From Neisseria weixii (lineage in GTDB: Bacteria; Pseudomonadota; Gammaproteobacteria; Burkholderiales; Neisseriaceae): a stretch of 64,000 nt of DNA. The DNA lies in the NCBI RefSeq assembly GCF_002327085.1, contig NZ_CP023429.1, forward strand, positions 1,940,383-2,004,382, written 5' to 3'. A program made the translations under genes and the position numbers. Under the pieces are notes generated by a model that saw only the letters and a program-made list of their open reading frames with translations, did not search any database and was not told where the DNA came from. Within the stretch, counting starts at the first letter, position 1; every line of letters begins with the position of its first letter. Of this stretch, positions 47,271 through 55,859 are shown piece by piece.

Positions 47271-47285
47271 TGATACTGTATAACA
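47271..47285. promoter_or_regulatory. Candidate Zur operator
   Basis: TGATACTGTATAACA matches the published meningococcal Zur consensus, as I recall it (TGTTATDNHATAACA), at 13 of 15 positions. It is part of a longer palindrome, ATACTGT / ACAGTAT. It lies upstream of the znu operon (minus) and of the DUF2288 gene (plus) and could control both. Confidence 0.55.
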
Positions 47286-47377
47286 GTATGTTTGTAAATC
47301 CGATTGTCCCGCTACAAATCACTACATGATTTGGGTTAAAATACGCCCTTTCACAACCTACACTCAAAAGCGCGCCC

Positions 47378-47680
47378 ATGTCCGCCCCCTTGCTCAATGA
47401 AAAATTAAACACCGAAACCGCCCGCATCGCATGGGCGGAATTACAGCCCCATTTCGCCCGCGGTGCTGCGGTTTATGTGGCACCCGATTTGGATTTGATT
47501 GAAATCGCGCGCTATGTTGCCGACGATGCCGCCGTCAAATTGCAGCCCTTGATGGCAGACGGCAAATTCGGCGTGGTCAGCGAAGACCAAGCACGCGTGT
47601 TTTATGCCGACAATCAGGAAATGTGGGCGGTGGTGGTCGCGCCGTGGGTGTTGGTACAACCCGTGGTTGAGGCCGTCTGA
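47378..47680 (+). CDS. DUF2288 family protein
   Basis: A 100-residue cytoplasmic protein of unknown function, found in many proteobacteria and cyanobacteria. The conserved core is WAELQPHFARGAAVYVAPDLDLIEIA and VVVAPWVLVQPV. The last codons EAV and the stop are formed by a DUS (GAGGCCGTCTGA). It is divergent from the znu operon across the candidate Zur site. Confidence 0.85.
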   Translation: MSAPLLNEKLNTETARIAWAELQPHFARGAAVYVAPDLDLIEIARYVADDAAVKLQPLMADGKFGVVSEDQARVFYADNQEMWAVVVAPWVLVQPVVEAV

Positions 47681-47878
47681 ACGTATCATCGTTGCGTTTT
47701 TAGTTTTAACTCATTTTCTTTTTGATTGATATTTTCAGACGGCCTGACTATTCTGTTTGGCCGTCTGAAACATTCAAGCTCTCCACCAACCGGTGTTTCG
47801 ATTCATTTTTCCGCCTGGTCATTCACACATCAAAGCCTTATAATCCGCTTGTTATCAGCCACCCTTGCGGGATTCGTC

Positions 47879-49066
47879 ATGACATCAAACAAACTTTCCA
47901 CCGCCGCCAGCGGCCTGATTTGGTTCGGCGCGGCGGTTTCCCTGAGTGAAATCCTAACCGGCACATTTCTCGCACCGTTGGGCTGGGAACGCGGTGTGCA
48001 GGCGGTGATTCTCAGCCACATTATTGGCTGTTCGTTATTTTTCTGTGCAGCATTAATCGGTGCGCAAACCGGCAAAAGCGCGATGGAAACGGTTCAACGT
48101 TCATTCAGCATTCGCGGCTCGGTATTGTTTTCCAGTGCCAACGTGCTGCAACTCATCGGCTGGACGGCAATTATGATTTACACCGGCGCGCAAATTGCGG
48201 CGGCATTAAGTGATTCGCTGTGGGGCTTCGGCTCACCGGCGGTTTGGGGAATATTTGTCGGCCTGCTGATTGTCGGTTGGCTGTACCGCGGCGGCAGTGA
48301 TGTGGGTTTATTGAAAAAAATCTCGCTGGGCTTGATGTTGTTGGTAACGCTATGGCTAAGCACGCGCGTGTTCGGCAACACCGGCGGCATGCAAACGGTT
48401 GAGGGGCACATATCATTCGGTTTGGCAGTAGAGCTTTCTGCCGTCATGCCTTTGTCTTGGCTGCCACTGGTGGCCGACTACACCCGCCGCGCCGCCACCC
48501 CGAAAGCCGCCACCATTGCGGCGGCTTTGGCGTATTTTGTAACCAGTACATGGATGTATTTATTGGGCTTGGGTGCAGTATTATTTTTGCAGGAATCGGA
48601 TATTGCCAAGATTTTCTTGATGGCCGGTATCGGCATCGGCGGCGTGTTGGTGGTGATTTTATCGACCGTCACCACCACGTATTTGGATGCCTATTCCGCC
48701 GGCGTGAGCAGCAAAACCATTTTCAGCAAAGCCAATGAAATCCACGTCGGCGCGGCAGTGACTGTTATCGGCACCATCTTGGCCATTACCTTACCCGTCA
48801 CCCGATTTGAAAGCTTTTTACTGATGATTGGCTCGGTATTCGCGCCGATGGTGGCAATTTTGATTGCCGACTATTTTGTGCTGAAACACGACACTTCACA
48901 GCATGAATTTGATTTTGTCGGCTTAGGCTTATGGTTGGCCGGTTTTCTGCTGTACCGCAATTTTTTAACCGATGAAACACCGCTGGGCATTACTTTTCCG
49001 GTAATGGCGGTGATTTTTGTGGTGACGATTATTGTACGCAAATTGATTATGTGCGCGTGGGCGTGA
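47879..49066 (+). CDS. Hydroxymethylpyrimidine/cytosine permease family (CytX type)
   Basis: A 12-helix nucleobase:cation symporter-1 family protein. ATG 47879 (MTSNKLSTAASGLIWFGAAVSLSEI) gives 395 residues. Upstream codons run through DUS pairs and have no similarity. The start GLIWFGAAVSLSEILTGTFLAPLGW is that of CytX, the putative thiamine-precursor (HMP) transporter. I searched by eye for a TPP riboswitch upstream and saw none, so cytosine-like substrates remain possible. Confidence 0.85.
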   Translation: MTSNKLSTAASGLIWFGAAVSLSEILTGTFLAPLGWERGVQAVILSHIIGCSLFFCAALIGAQTGKSAMETVQRSFSIRGSVLFSSANVLQLIGWTAIMIYTGAQIAAALSDSLWGFGSPAVWGIFVGLLIVGWLYRGGSDVGLLKKISLGLMLLVTLWLSTRVFGNTGGMQTVEGHISFGLAVELSAVMPLSWLPLVADYTRRAATPKAATIAAALAYFVTSTWMYLLGLGAVLFLQESDIAKIFLMAGIGIGGVLVVILSTVTTTYLDAYSAGVSSKTIFSKANEIHVGAAVTVIGTILAITLPVTRFESFLLMIGSVFAPMVAILIADYFVLKHDTSQHEFDFVGLGLWLAGFLLYRNFLTDETPLGITFPVMAVIFVVTIIVRKLIMCAWA

Positions 49067-49132
49067 CGGCAAAATAAAACCATTCCAAATACCCCAAAGC
49101 CGTCTTCTGAATGATTTGTTTTCAGACGCCCT

Positions 49133-49273
49133 GAGAGCTTTGCACTATCCCTATTTTTGGCACTTCTTCGTTGCACGCCGCTCGAAAGTTTGCCTATCTT
49201 CATGATATGTCTTCGCTTTCTGTACTGCTACAACGTCGAACTGCACTCAAATCCAGGGTTTTGCAAAAGTCTC
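49133..49273 (+). repeat. MITE-like element, family 1 copy 2 (141 bp)
   Basis: Ends GAGAGCTTTGCAC and TTTTGCAAAAGTCTC. The whole length aligns with the reverse complement of 42343-42484, with shared blocks such as TTTGCCTATCT and GATATGTCTTCGCTTTCTGT differing at few bases. No ORF. Confidence 0.8.
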
Positions 49274-49325
49274 GGCCTATTTATTTCCTCATCCACTAAA
49301 CATAAAAAATACAAAAAGGATAACA

Positions 49326-49364
49326 AAAGGCCGTCTGAAACATTTCCGTTTCAGACGGCCTTTT
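49326..49364 (-). terminator. DUS-pair terminator of the alanine symporter gene
   Basis: AAAAGGCCGTCTGAAAC pairs with GTTTCAGACGGCCTTTT, 16 bases after the stop. Confidence 0.85.
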
Positions 49365-49379
49365 CATCCATCACATTAA

Positions 49380-50762
49380 TCAGTGTGGCAACTCGCCGTT
49401 TTTGACTTTTTGTTTAAAATCAAGGGTTTCGCTGACAATCACTTTAGATAACAGCAACAAAGCAATCAAGTTTGGAATCGCCATCAGGCCGTTGAAGGTG
49501 TCGGCGGCCAACCAAACCAAATCCAAGCTCAATACGGTGCCGAGCATCACGGTGGCAACATAGAACACGCGGTAAATATTGGCAAAGCCATCGCCGAATA
49601 CATAAGTCGCGCATTTTTCACCGTAGTAACACCAGCCCAAAATGGTTGAGTATGCGAAGAAAATCAAACCGATGGTCACAATCCAACCGCCCACACCCGG
49701 CAGTAATTGCTGGAAAGTTACGGTAGTCAGGGCAGCACCGCTCAACTCCGGTTTCACAAACTCATCACCTGCACCCATCAATCCCATTACCAACACGATG
49801 CCGGTAATCGAACACACCACAATGGTATCCAAGAAGGTTCCGGTCATCGACACCAAAGCTTGGCGCACAGGATGGTCGGTTTTGGCCGCTGCCGCCGCAA
49901 TCGGCGCCGAGCCCATACCGGCTTCATTCGAGAACACACCACGCGCCACACCGTAACGGATCACCATGCCGAGCGCACCACCGGCCACTGCCTCACCGGT
50001 AAAAGCATCACGAAAAATCAAGCCGATTGCAGGCGCAACCATATCCAAGTGCATCAGGATAATCAACAAACCACCCAACACATAAAATACCGCCATCACC
50101 GGCACAATCACCGAAGCTGCTTTAGCAATACCGCGGATACCACCCAATACTACAATCACAGTCAGCAAGGTCAGTACTGCACCGGTTAGGCTAGGTGTGA
50201 TATTAAAACTGGTTTGCACCGCTTGGGCTACTGAGTTTGACTGCACCGAGCTGCCGATACCGAACGATGCGAATGTGCCGAACAGCGCAAAGGCATAGGC
50301 CATCCACTTCCATTTGCTGCCTAAGCCTTTTTCGATGTAATACATCGGACCGCCGGACATCTCGCCTTTACTGCTCTGCACACGATATTTTACCGCCAAC
50401 ACACCTTCGCCATATTTGGCGGCCATACCGAAAATTGCGGTAATCCACATCCAAAATACTGCGCCCGGACCACCGACCACCACTGCAGTGGCCACACCGG
50501 CGATATTACCGGTACCGATAGTGGCGGATAAAGCCGTCATCAACGCACCGAAGTGGGAAATGTCGCCTTCATGGTCTTGACCGCCTTTTTTAGAATGCGG
50601 GCGGAACGCTTGTTTTAATGCGTAGCTCAGCATGCTGAATTGCAAGCCTTTGAGCATAAACGTCAGCACTACGCCGGTGCCGACCAGCAATACCAACATA
50701 ACCGGCCCCCAGACCCATCCACTGACTACATCGAAGAATGATTTCAATGCCTCCAGCAACAT
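49380..50762 (-). CDS. Alanine/glycine:cation symporter (AGCS family)
   Basis: Sodium- or proton-coupled uptake of alanine or glycine through an inner membrane protein of 460 residues with about ten helices. Family signatures are GTGNIAGVATAVVVGGPGAVFWMW, KYGEGVLAVKYR and GGPMYYIEKGLGSKWKW. A single-gene unit with its own terminator. Confidence 0.95.
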   Translation of the reverse strand: MLLEALKSFFDVVSGWVWGPVMLVLLVGTGVVLTFMLKGLQFSMLSYALKQAFRPHSKKGGQDHEGDISHFGALMTALSATIGTGNIAGVATAVVVGGPGAVFWMWITAIFGMAAKYGEGVLAVKYRVQSSKGEMSGGPMYYIEKGLGSKWKWMAYAFALFGTFASFGIGSSVQSNSVAQAVQTSFNITPSLTGAVLTLLTVIVVLGGIRGIAKAASVIVPVMAVFYVLGGLLIILMHLDMVAPAIGLIFRDAFTGEAVAGGALGMVIRYGVARGVFSNEAGMGSAPIAAAAAKTDHPVRQALVSMTGTFLDTIVVCSITGIVLVMGLMGAGDEFVKPELSGAALTTVTFQQLLPGVGGWIVTIGLIFFAYSTILGWCYYGEKCATYVFGDGFANIYRVFYVATVMLGTVLSLDLVWLAADTFNGLMAIPNLIALLLLSKVIVSETLDFKQKVKNGELPH

Positions 50763-50988
50763 CTCTCCTTTGTCATTTTTGTTAAGGTAGATTTATTTCA
50801 GCATAAAACGTTAATTTTTGCAATGTTATGTACGCAACTTATTATCGCCAATCAGGAATGATTTTGGCTTTCAACCAGCTAAATTATTATTTTGAAATAA
50901 AAAATAAAATACCAAAATTATGCTAATTTTTGCCAAACTTACTGCATAATTTAAAAATTTATATTGAAATACGCAACAAATTATCAAA

Positions 50989-51024
50989 AAAATGCCGTCT
51001 GATATTATTTCAGACGGCATTTCA
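50989..51024 (-). terminator. AT-DUS pair terminator of apaG
   Basis: AAATGCCGTCTGA and TTTCAGACGGCATTT form the stem. AT-type dialect, unlike most of the window. The rest of 50763-51030 is AT-rich and holds the symporter promoter. Confidence 0.8.
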
Positions 51025-51030
51025 ATATAA

Positions 51031-51399
51031 TTATTGCAAGGTAAAACCGGCTTTAAAATCCAGTTTCGGCACACCGACAATAAAGCGTTTGCCAATACTG
51101 TTTTCAAATTCATACGCGCCTTCAATGCTGCCCCAAGGCGTACTGATTTGCGAACCGCTGTTGTATTCGTATTCTTCACCCGGATATAAAACCGGCTGCT
51201 CTTCGACCAAGCCCGGATGACCGACTGACTCGGTTTCGCCATGGCCGTCAGTGATTTCCCAGAAACGCTGACGCAAGGTTACCACCTCGTCGCTACGATT
51301 ACAGATCGTAATCACATAGTTGAACGCATAACGGTCGCGATAGACATCGCTTTGCCCAGCCACATAGCGTGACTGTACATTGATTTCAATTTGATTCAT
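51031..51399 (-). CDS. apaG: ApaG domain protein
   Basis: A 122-residue protein with an immunoglobulin-like fold whose role is unclear (linked to cobalt/magnesium and dinucleotide metabolism in enterobacteria). Family signatures FNYVITICNRSDEVVTLRQRFWEITDGHG and PGEEYEYNSGSQISTPWGSIEGAYEF are complete. In the same direction as pgpA and thiL upstream. Confidence 0.96.
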   Translation of the reverse strand: MNQIEINVQSRYVAGQSDVYRDRYAFNYVITICNRSDEVVTLRQRFWEITDGHGETESVGHPGLVEEQPVLYPGEEYEYNSGSQISTPWGSIEGAYEFENSIGKRFIVGVPKLDFKAGFTLQ

Positions 51400-51507
51400 G
51401 TTGTTTACCCCGTATGGTAATATTTTTTTAGTGAGTTTTATAAAAAGCCATCATCTTGATGACGTGCATTTTGCCGAGATATGCTTCCGGTCAAAATGTC
51501 GGATTGT

Positions 51508-52005
51508 TTACACAATCCATGCCGTGATATGCAAAATAATCAAAGTCATGAATGCCGCGATGATATCGTCCAGCATAATGCCCAAACCGCCGTGAACGCG
51601 GGCATCAAACCATTTGATCGGCCAAGGTTTAATAGCATCAAACAAACGGAACACGACAAATGCCGCCAACCACCAGTGCCATTTAAACGGCACAAACGCT
51701 AAAATCAGCAGCATGGCGACAATTTCGTCCCACACAATACCGCCGTAATCCTGAATACCCAATTCTTTTTCAGTATGATTGCAAATCTGGATACCCCAAA
51801 CAAACAGACCCAAGCAAATCAAGGCCAGCCACCAGCCGGTAATGCCCGACAAAGATAGTATAAACGCAATGGGCAAGGCCGAAAGCGTGCCGAATGTGCC
51901 CGGTGCAGCCGGTGCCAGGCCACTGCCGAAACCGAATGCCAGAAAGCACAACGGTTTTTGTTTCAACCATAAAAACGTTGGTTTAAAATCAGCCAAAATG
52001 ATCAA
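51508..52005 (-). CDS. pgpA: Phosphatidylglycerophosphatase A
   Basis: Dephosphorylates phosphatidylglycerophosphate to make phosphatidylglycerol in the inner membrane. The 165 residues hold three or four helices and the motifs GSGLAPAAPGTFGTLSALP and DYGGIVWDEIVAM, with DDIIAAF near the C-terminus. Its start overlaps the end of thiL by 17 bases, and the thiL-pgpA pair is conserved in many proteobacteria. Confidence 0.95.
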   Translation of the reverse strand: MIILADFKPTFLWLKQKPLCFLAFGFGSGLAPAAPGTFGTLSALPIAFILSLSGITGWWLALICLGLFVWGIQICNHTEKELGIQDYGGIVWDEIVAMLLILAFVPFKWHWWLAAFVVFRLFDAIKPWPIKWFDARVHGGLGIMLDDIIAAFMTLIILHITAWIV

Positions 52006-52954
52006 ATCCTAAAGAAATTAATGCAATTTCCGTGCCGTCTGAAACGGAGTTTACCACTTTCAGACGACCTGTATCCGTAATTTTACCGATGCGTGTAATC
52101 GGTGTGTCACTTTTTTGCGCAGCAGCCAATAATGCTTCACGATAATTTTGCGGCGCAGTAAACACCAACTCATAATCATCGCCACCAGCTAAGGTGTATT
52201 GCAACCATTGTTCACGAGGCAATACTGCTTTTAATGACGGCAAAGTCGGCACCTCATCTGCCCAAATTTCCGCACCGACATTCGAAGCAGCCAAAATATG
52301 GCCGATATCCTGAGCCAGACCGTCTGAAACATCTTGCGCGGCATGCGCCACATTCAATATCGCCTGCCCCAACGCCACACGCGGCATAGGTCTGAGCAAT
52401 TCTGCTTCACACTGCTGAAAAATTTCAGATGGCAAATCGCATTGTTTCAACACACAATTCAAAGCCGAAGCGGCCAAGCCGATTTTTCCGGAAACCCAAA
52501 TATCGTCGCCGACTTTTGCTGCATCACGCCGCAAAGCCTGCCCTTGCGGCAACTCACCGATAATTGTGACATTAAAAACCAAATCACCACGGGTAGTATC
52601 ACCACCGATTAAGGTAACACCAAAGCGTTGCGCCAAATCAAAAAAACTGTTGCAAAAACGACGCAACCAATCTTCATCCAATTCACGCAAGCCGGCGCTT
52701 AACAAAGCCCATTTTGGTTTTGCGCCCATCGCCGCCATGTCCGAAATATTGACCGCTAATACCTTCCACGCCAAATTTTCGGGCGTAATACTTTCGAAAA
52801 AGTGCTTTTTTTTCAAAAGCATATCCGCACTAAAACATAAATCACACCCGGCCTGAGGACGTACAATCGCCGCATCATCGCCAATACCCAGTACAACTTG
52901 ATGGTCTTGCTGCTGGTTTTGCAGGTATTTTCGAATAAAATCAAATTCCGTCAT
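51989..52954 (-). CDS. thiL: Thiamine-monophosphate kinase
   Basis: Phosphorylates thiamine phosphate to the coenzyme thiamine diphosphate. The 321-residue protein has the family motifs GIGDDAAIV, FSADMLLKKKHF, NISDMAAMGAKP and GGDTTRGD, and TLAGGDDYELVFTAP in the second half. The coding region has a DUS-like stretch near its 3' end. Overlaps pgpA. Confidence 0.96.
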   Translation of the reverse strand: MTEFDFIRKYLQNQQQDHQVVLGIGDDAAIVRPQAGCDLCFSADMLLKKKHFFESITPENLAWKVLAVNISDMAAMGAKPKWALLSAGLRELDEDWLRRFCNSFFDLAQRFGVTLIGGDTTRGDLVFNVTIIGELPQGQALRRDAAKVGDDIWVSGKIGLAASALNCVLKQCDLPSEIFQQCEAELLRPMPRVALGQAILNVAHAAQDVSDGLAQDIGHILAASNVGAEIWADEVPTLPSLKAVLPREQWLQYTLAGGDDYELVFTAPQNYREALLAAAQKSDTPITRIGKITDTGRLKVVNSVSDGTEIALISLGFDHFG

Positions 52955-53261
52955 TTAGACTTCCCAAAAAAGTAAACCACATTATAAAAATGGAAACAAC
53001 TCTAACCATGTGTTAAAAAATAATTTTTATACAAATGATTGAATTATTTAATCTATCTTATCATTTTATCGCAAAGTCAATTGCCTGCGTCGCCAGTTAA
53101 TCAGATCAAACCATGCCGTTTATGATTCAGACTGCCTGAAATCAATATAAACCCAATTTACCATCAGTATCGCCAGCAATAAAAAAATAAAAAAACCCCG
53201 CCAACTGAACTGCACCCCAAAAGTTGGACACCATCCCCAACTTATGAGGTGCAGTTTTTTT

Positions 53262-53792
53262 ATGGCAAAGTATTCAAACGGATTCAAGTTGCAAGTAGTA
53301 AACTACTATTTAGAGGGACATGGTGAAAAACATACAGCCAAAGTTTTTTGCTTAGGCCATGCTGCCGTACGCAAACGGGCAACCCGTTATGTTCTTCATG
53401 GAGGGGACGGCATCAACCGATGGTCGGGTATTACCGTTTATCCTTTGGATTTCAAGTCGAACGCCGTCAGAATGGTCATAAATGAAGGGCTGTCCCAAAA
53501 AGGGGCATCCGCCCGGTTGAACCTGCCGACCGGTTCCCTACTCACCCAATGGCTGTGTCGGTACCGCCAATACGGCACCGGCGGTTTGAAAGCCAAACCG
53601 GAAGGCAGGAAGCCTGTGAAGAAGCCCAAGCAACCTGAGGCCGCCCCAAAAGCCGGCCATCTCAAAACCAAAGAAGGGCTGATGGAAGAACTGCTTTACC
53701 TTCGTGCAGGGACGGCCGTCTTAAAAAAGCCCGATGCCTTAATCCGGGAGGACGGAGTGCGGCAGAGCGAAGCCGGATCGTCGCAGGATTAA
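53262..53792 (+). CDS. IS3-family transposase OrfA (helix-turn-helix protein)
   Basis: The 176-residue OrfA, starting MAKYSNGFKLQVVNYYLEGHG, has two helix-turn-helix motifs and a C-terminal basic coiled segment, typical of the IS150 subgroup. Translation of OrfB would need a -1 ribosomal slip near its end. The frame is intact. Confidence 0.88.
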   Translation: MAKYSNGFKLQVVNYYLEGHGEKHTAKVFCLGHAAVRKRATRYVLHGGDGINRWSGITVYPLDFKSNAVRMVINEGLSQKGASARLNLPTGSLLTQWLCRYRQYGTGGLKAKPEGRKPVKKPKQPEAAPKAGHLKTKEGLMEELLYLRAGTAVLKKPDALIREDGVRQSEAGSSQD

Positions 53793-53806
53793 GGCAGGAC
53801 TATCCT

Positions 53807-54617
53807 TTGAAACTGCTGCTGACAATTGCCGGACTGCCGCGCAGTACCTTCTGCTACCAATTGGCTGCTCAATCGGCAGAAGACAAATATGCCGGTTTGA
53901 AACAGCATATCCTCACTGTTTGCCGGCAACACAAAGGACGGTACGGCTACCGCAGGATAACGGCGGCCATCCGTCATACAGGGACATCGGCCAACCACAA
54001 GGCAGCCGGCCGCCTGATGGCGCAGATGGGCCTGAGGGCAGTGATACGGCAACGCAAATACCGCCCGTTTAAAGGAGGGGCGGTAGAACTGCGCCCAATA
54101 TCCTGCTACGCCATTTCAAAGCGGAAAGACCGAATAAGAAATGGGTTACGGACGTTACCGGGTTCAATGTTGCAGGAGGGAAGCTGTATCTGCCGCCGGT
54201 GACGGATTTGTTTAACGGGGAAACCGTCAGCTGCCGTATCCAAACCCGGCCGGCTTCCGATTTGGCCGGCAAGATGCTGAAAGAGGCGTTTAAGACATTA
54301 ATGCCGTCTGAAAAGCCGATACTGCATTCGGATCAGGGGGGCAGTATCGAATGCCCTTTTATCAACAACAGTTAAAAGACAAAGGATTAGTGCAGGGTAT
54401 GTCCCGTAAGGGAAACTGTTTGGACAATGCGGCGGTGGAAAGTTTCTTTGGAACGTTGAAGCCGGAATGTTTCCATACCTGCAAATATGCTTCTGTTACC
54501 GAATTGGAAACAGCCTTGCATGAGTATATTCATTATTACAACCACGAGAGGATTAAGCTCAAATTAAAAGGACTGAGTCCTGTACAGTACAGGATTCAGT
54601 CCTTGAAAACCGCTTGA
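53807..54617 (+). pseudogene. IS3-family transposase OrfB, two frameshifts
   Basis: DDE integrase of about 270 residues. Visible parts are KGRYGYRRITAAIRH, KKWVTDVTGF (first Asp), LHSDQGG (second Asp), then SRKGNCLDNAAVESFFGTLK (catalytic Glu) and YNHERIKLKLKGLSPVQYR. The frame slips near 54093 (CTGCGCCC, one G too few) and near 54337 in a run of six G. The coding region includes a perfect AT-type DUS at 54301-54312 (ATGCCGTCTGAA). Confidence 0.85.
54301..54312 (+). other. AT-DUS inside the transposase gene
   Basis: ATGCCGTCTGAA codes for MPSE within OrfB. It is the dialect of the meningococcal group, not the AG type prevalent here. Confidence 0.9.
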
Positions 54618-54671
54618 TTAAACTGTCCGGCTTTTTGGGGTCAGTTCATACGCGGTTTTTTTAAAACCTAA

Positions 54672-55415
54672 TTAAGGTTTAGCGTAACCGTGTACACCGT
54701 TGTATGGAGAAGGAATCCACCCCTCATCAACAGCAGGACGTTCACCTTGAACGGTACCCGGAGCAATTTGCTTAGTCACTACGCTGCGGATTTTTACATC
54801 AACGCGACGATCTGGTTCGATACATGCAATCAAAGCAGCACGACGTTTTGCTTTAGAAACTTTTTTGCCCAAGTTAGCGACTTCAGCTTCACAAGTTGCA
54901 GTCATTTGAGCTTGAGACTCGCCCAAACCTACAGCAGAGATCTTGTTAGAAGCAACACCGCGGTTAACCAAGTAGTTAGCCACAACATTAGCACGACGCT
55001 CAGACAATGCTTGGTTGTATTGCTCAGAACCCATAAAGTCGGTATGGCCTTCAACACGTACGGTTTGTACGTTGGTGTTGCTCAGGCGTTGGGCCAAAGT
55101 ATTCAGGTTTTCTTGAGCTTCAGGACGCAGGATGTCTTTATCGAAGCCGAACAAAGTCTTAGCAGACAATGAAACAGTTTCGTCAGCATATTCTGGCTCT
55201 TCAACTTTAGCAACAGCATCACCACACTCAACACGGCCTTGAGTGGCTTTGTCGAAGTAGGTATTTTTCCAGCACTCGCCGTAGCTGTTGCGCACGACTT
55301 CTTGAGATTTGCTGCTTACGGTGTAACCGTGCTTGGTATGCGCTTCACTTGCCATTGCGGTGCCAGAAGCCACCAAGGCAACGAACAATGCGCTTAATTT
55401 CAGCTGTTTGGTCAT
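54672..55415 (-). CDS. rmpM: OmpA-family outer membrane protein RmpM
   Basis: Binds peptidoglycan through a C-terminal OmpA domain and stabilises porins and TonB receptors. The 247 residues start with a Sec signal ([22 protein letters not shown]). After a spacer with a Cys pair, the OmpA domain (about 85-215) shows [42 protein letters not shown] and the conserved Asp and Arg that hold diaminopimelate. The long C-terminal tail ends [10 protein letters not shown]. Confidence 0.94.
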   Translation of the reverse strand: MTKQLKLSALFVALVASGTAMASEAHTKHGYTVSSKSQEVVRNSYGECWKNTYFDKATQGRVECGDAVAKVEEPEYADETVSLSAKTLFGFDKDILRPEAQENLNTLAQRLSNTNVQTVRVEGHTDFMGSEQYNQALSERRANVVANYLVNRGVASNKISAVGLGESQAQMTATCEAEVANLGKKVSKAKRRAALIACIEPDRRVDVKIRSVVTKQIAPGTVQGERPAVDEGWIPSPYNGVHGYAKP

Positions 55416-55859
55416 TTTATTCCCTCATCAAAATTGTTATGCAACGGATGCTGTAATGCGTCGCTGCAAATTTACCAATATACAGGCCGCAGCATATAAA
55501 ATGGCGGCAAATCGGATATATCAGGTTGCACTATAAAGAAGCGGAGGGCAAACTGTCAATACTCAATGCCTCTGAATAATCATGAAACTGCCTGCTTCCT
55601 GATTACCAATCATGCCGAAAAATCAATCTTGTGTCATTTATTTATGGATAAATCCCCGCAAGGTTTACGCTATCGTTGCGCAAAAGCAACAACCATTTTA
55701 AAGTGAGACCGTTTCTCTTTAATACTTTCTCATAGTAAATTTAGATACTTCTTGAAAAAACAAAAACTTCCCAAAGAAACCTGATTCCTGCCGACAAAAT
55801 TAAATAAAATATGCTAAATTACGCCATATTTGTCGCACAATATCCACAACTCAAACACC
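55416..55859. other. Divergent promoter region of rmpM and cysB
   Basis: 444 AT-rich bases without an ORF I can support, without DUS and without a clear repeat. rmpM is usually strongly expressed, so a strong promoter is expected here, but I cannot point to a consensus box with confidence. Confidence 0.5.

Larger units (their letters stand above)
53206..54648 (+). mobile_element. IS3-family element, inserted in the rmpM terminator
   Basis: The 1443-bp element has ends TGAACTGCACCCCAAAA and TTTTTGGGGTCAGTTCA. It carries orfA and a broken orfB. Outside it, AAAAAAACCCCGCC on the left and ACGCGGTTTTTTT on the right look like two arms of one rho-independent terminator of rmpM (minus strand), so the element lies in the terminator loop. 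I see no clean target duplication. Confidence 0.85.

Noticed and set aside
47690..47878. TPP riboswitch before the CytX-type gene
   Set aside because: The conserved CUGAGA and ACCUGAU cores with correct spacing are not found. The region is mainly DUS copies.
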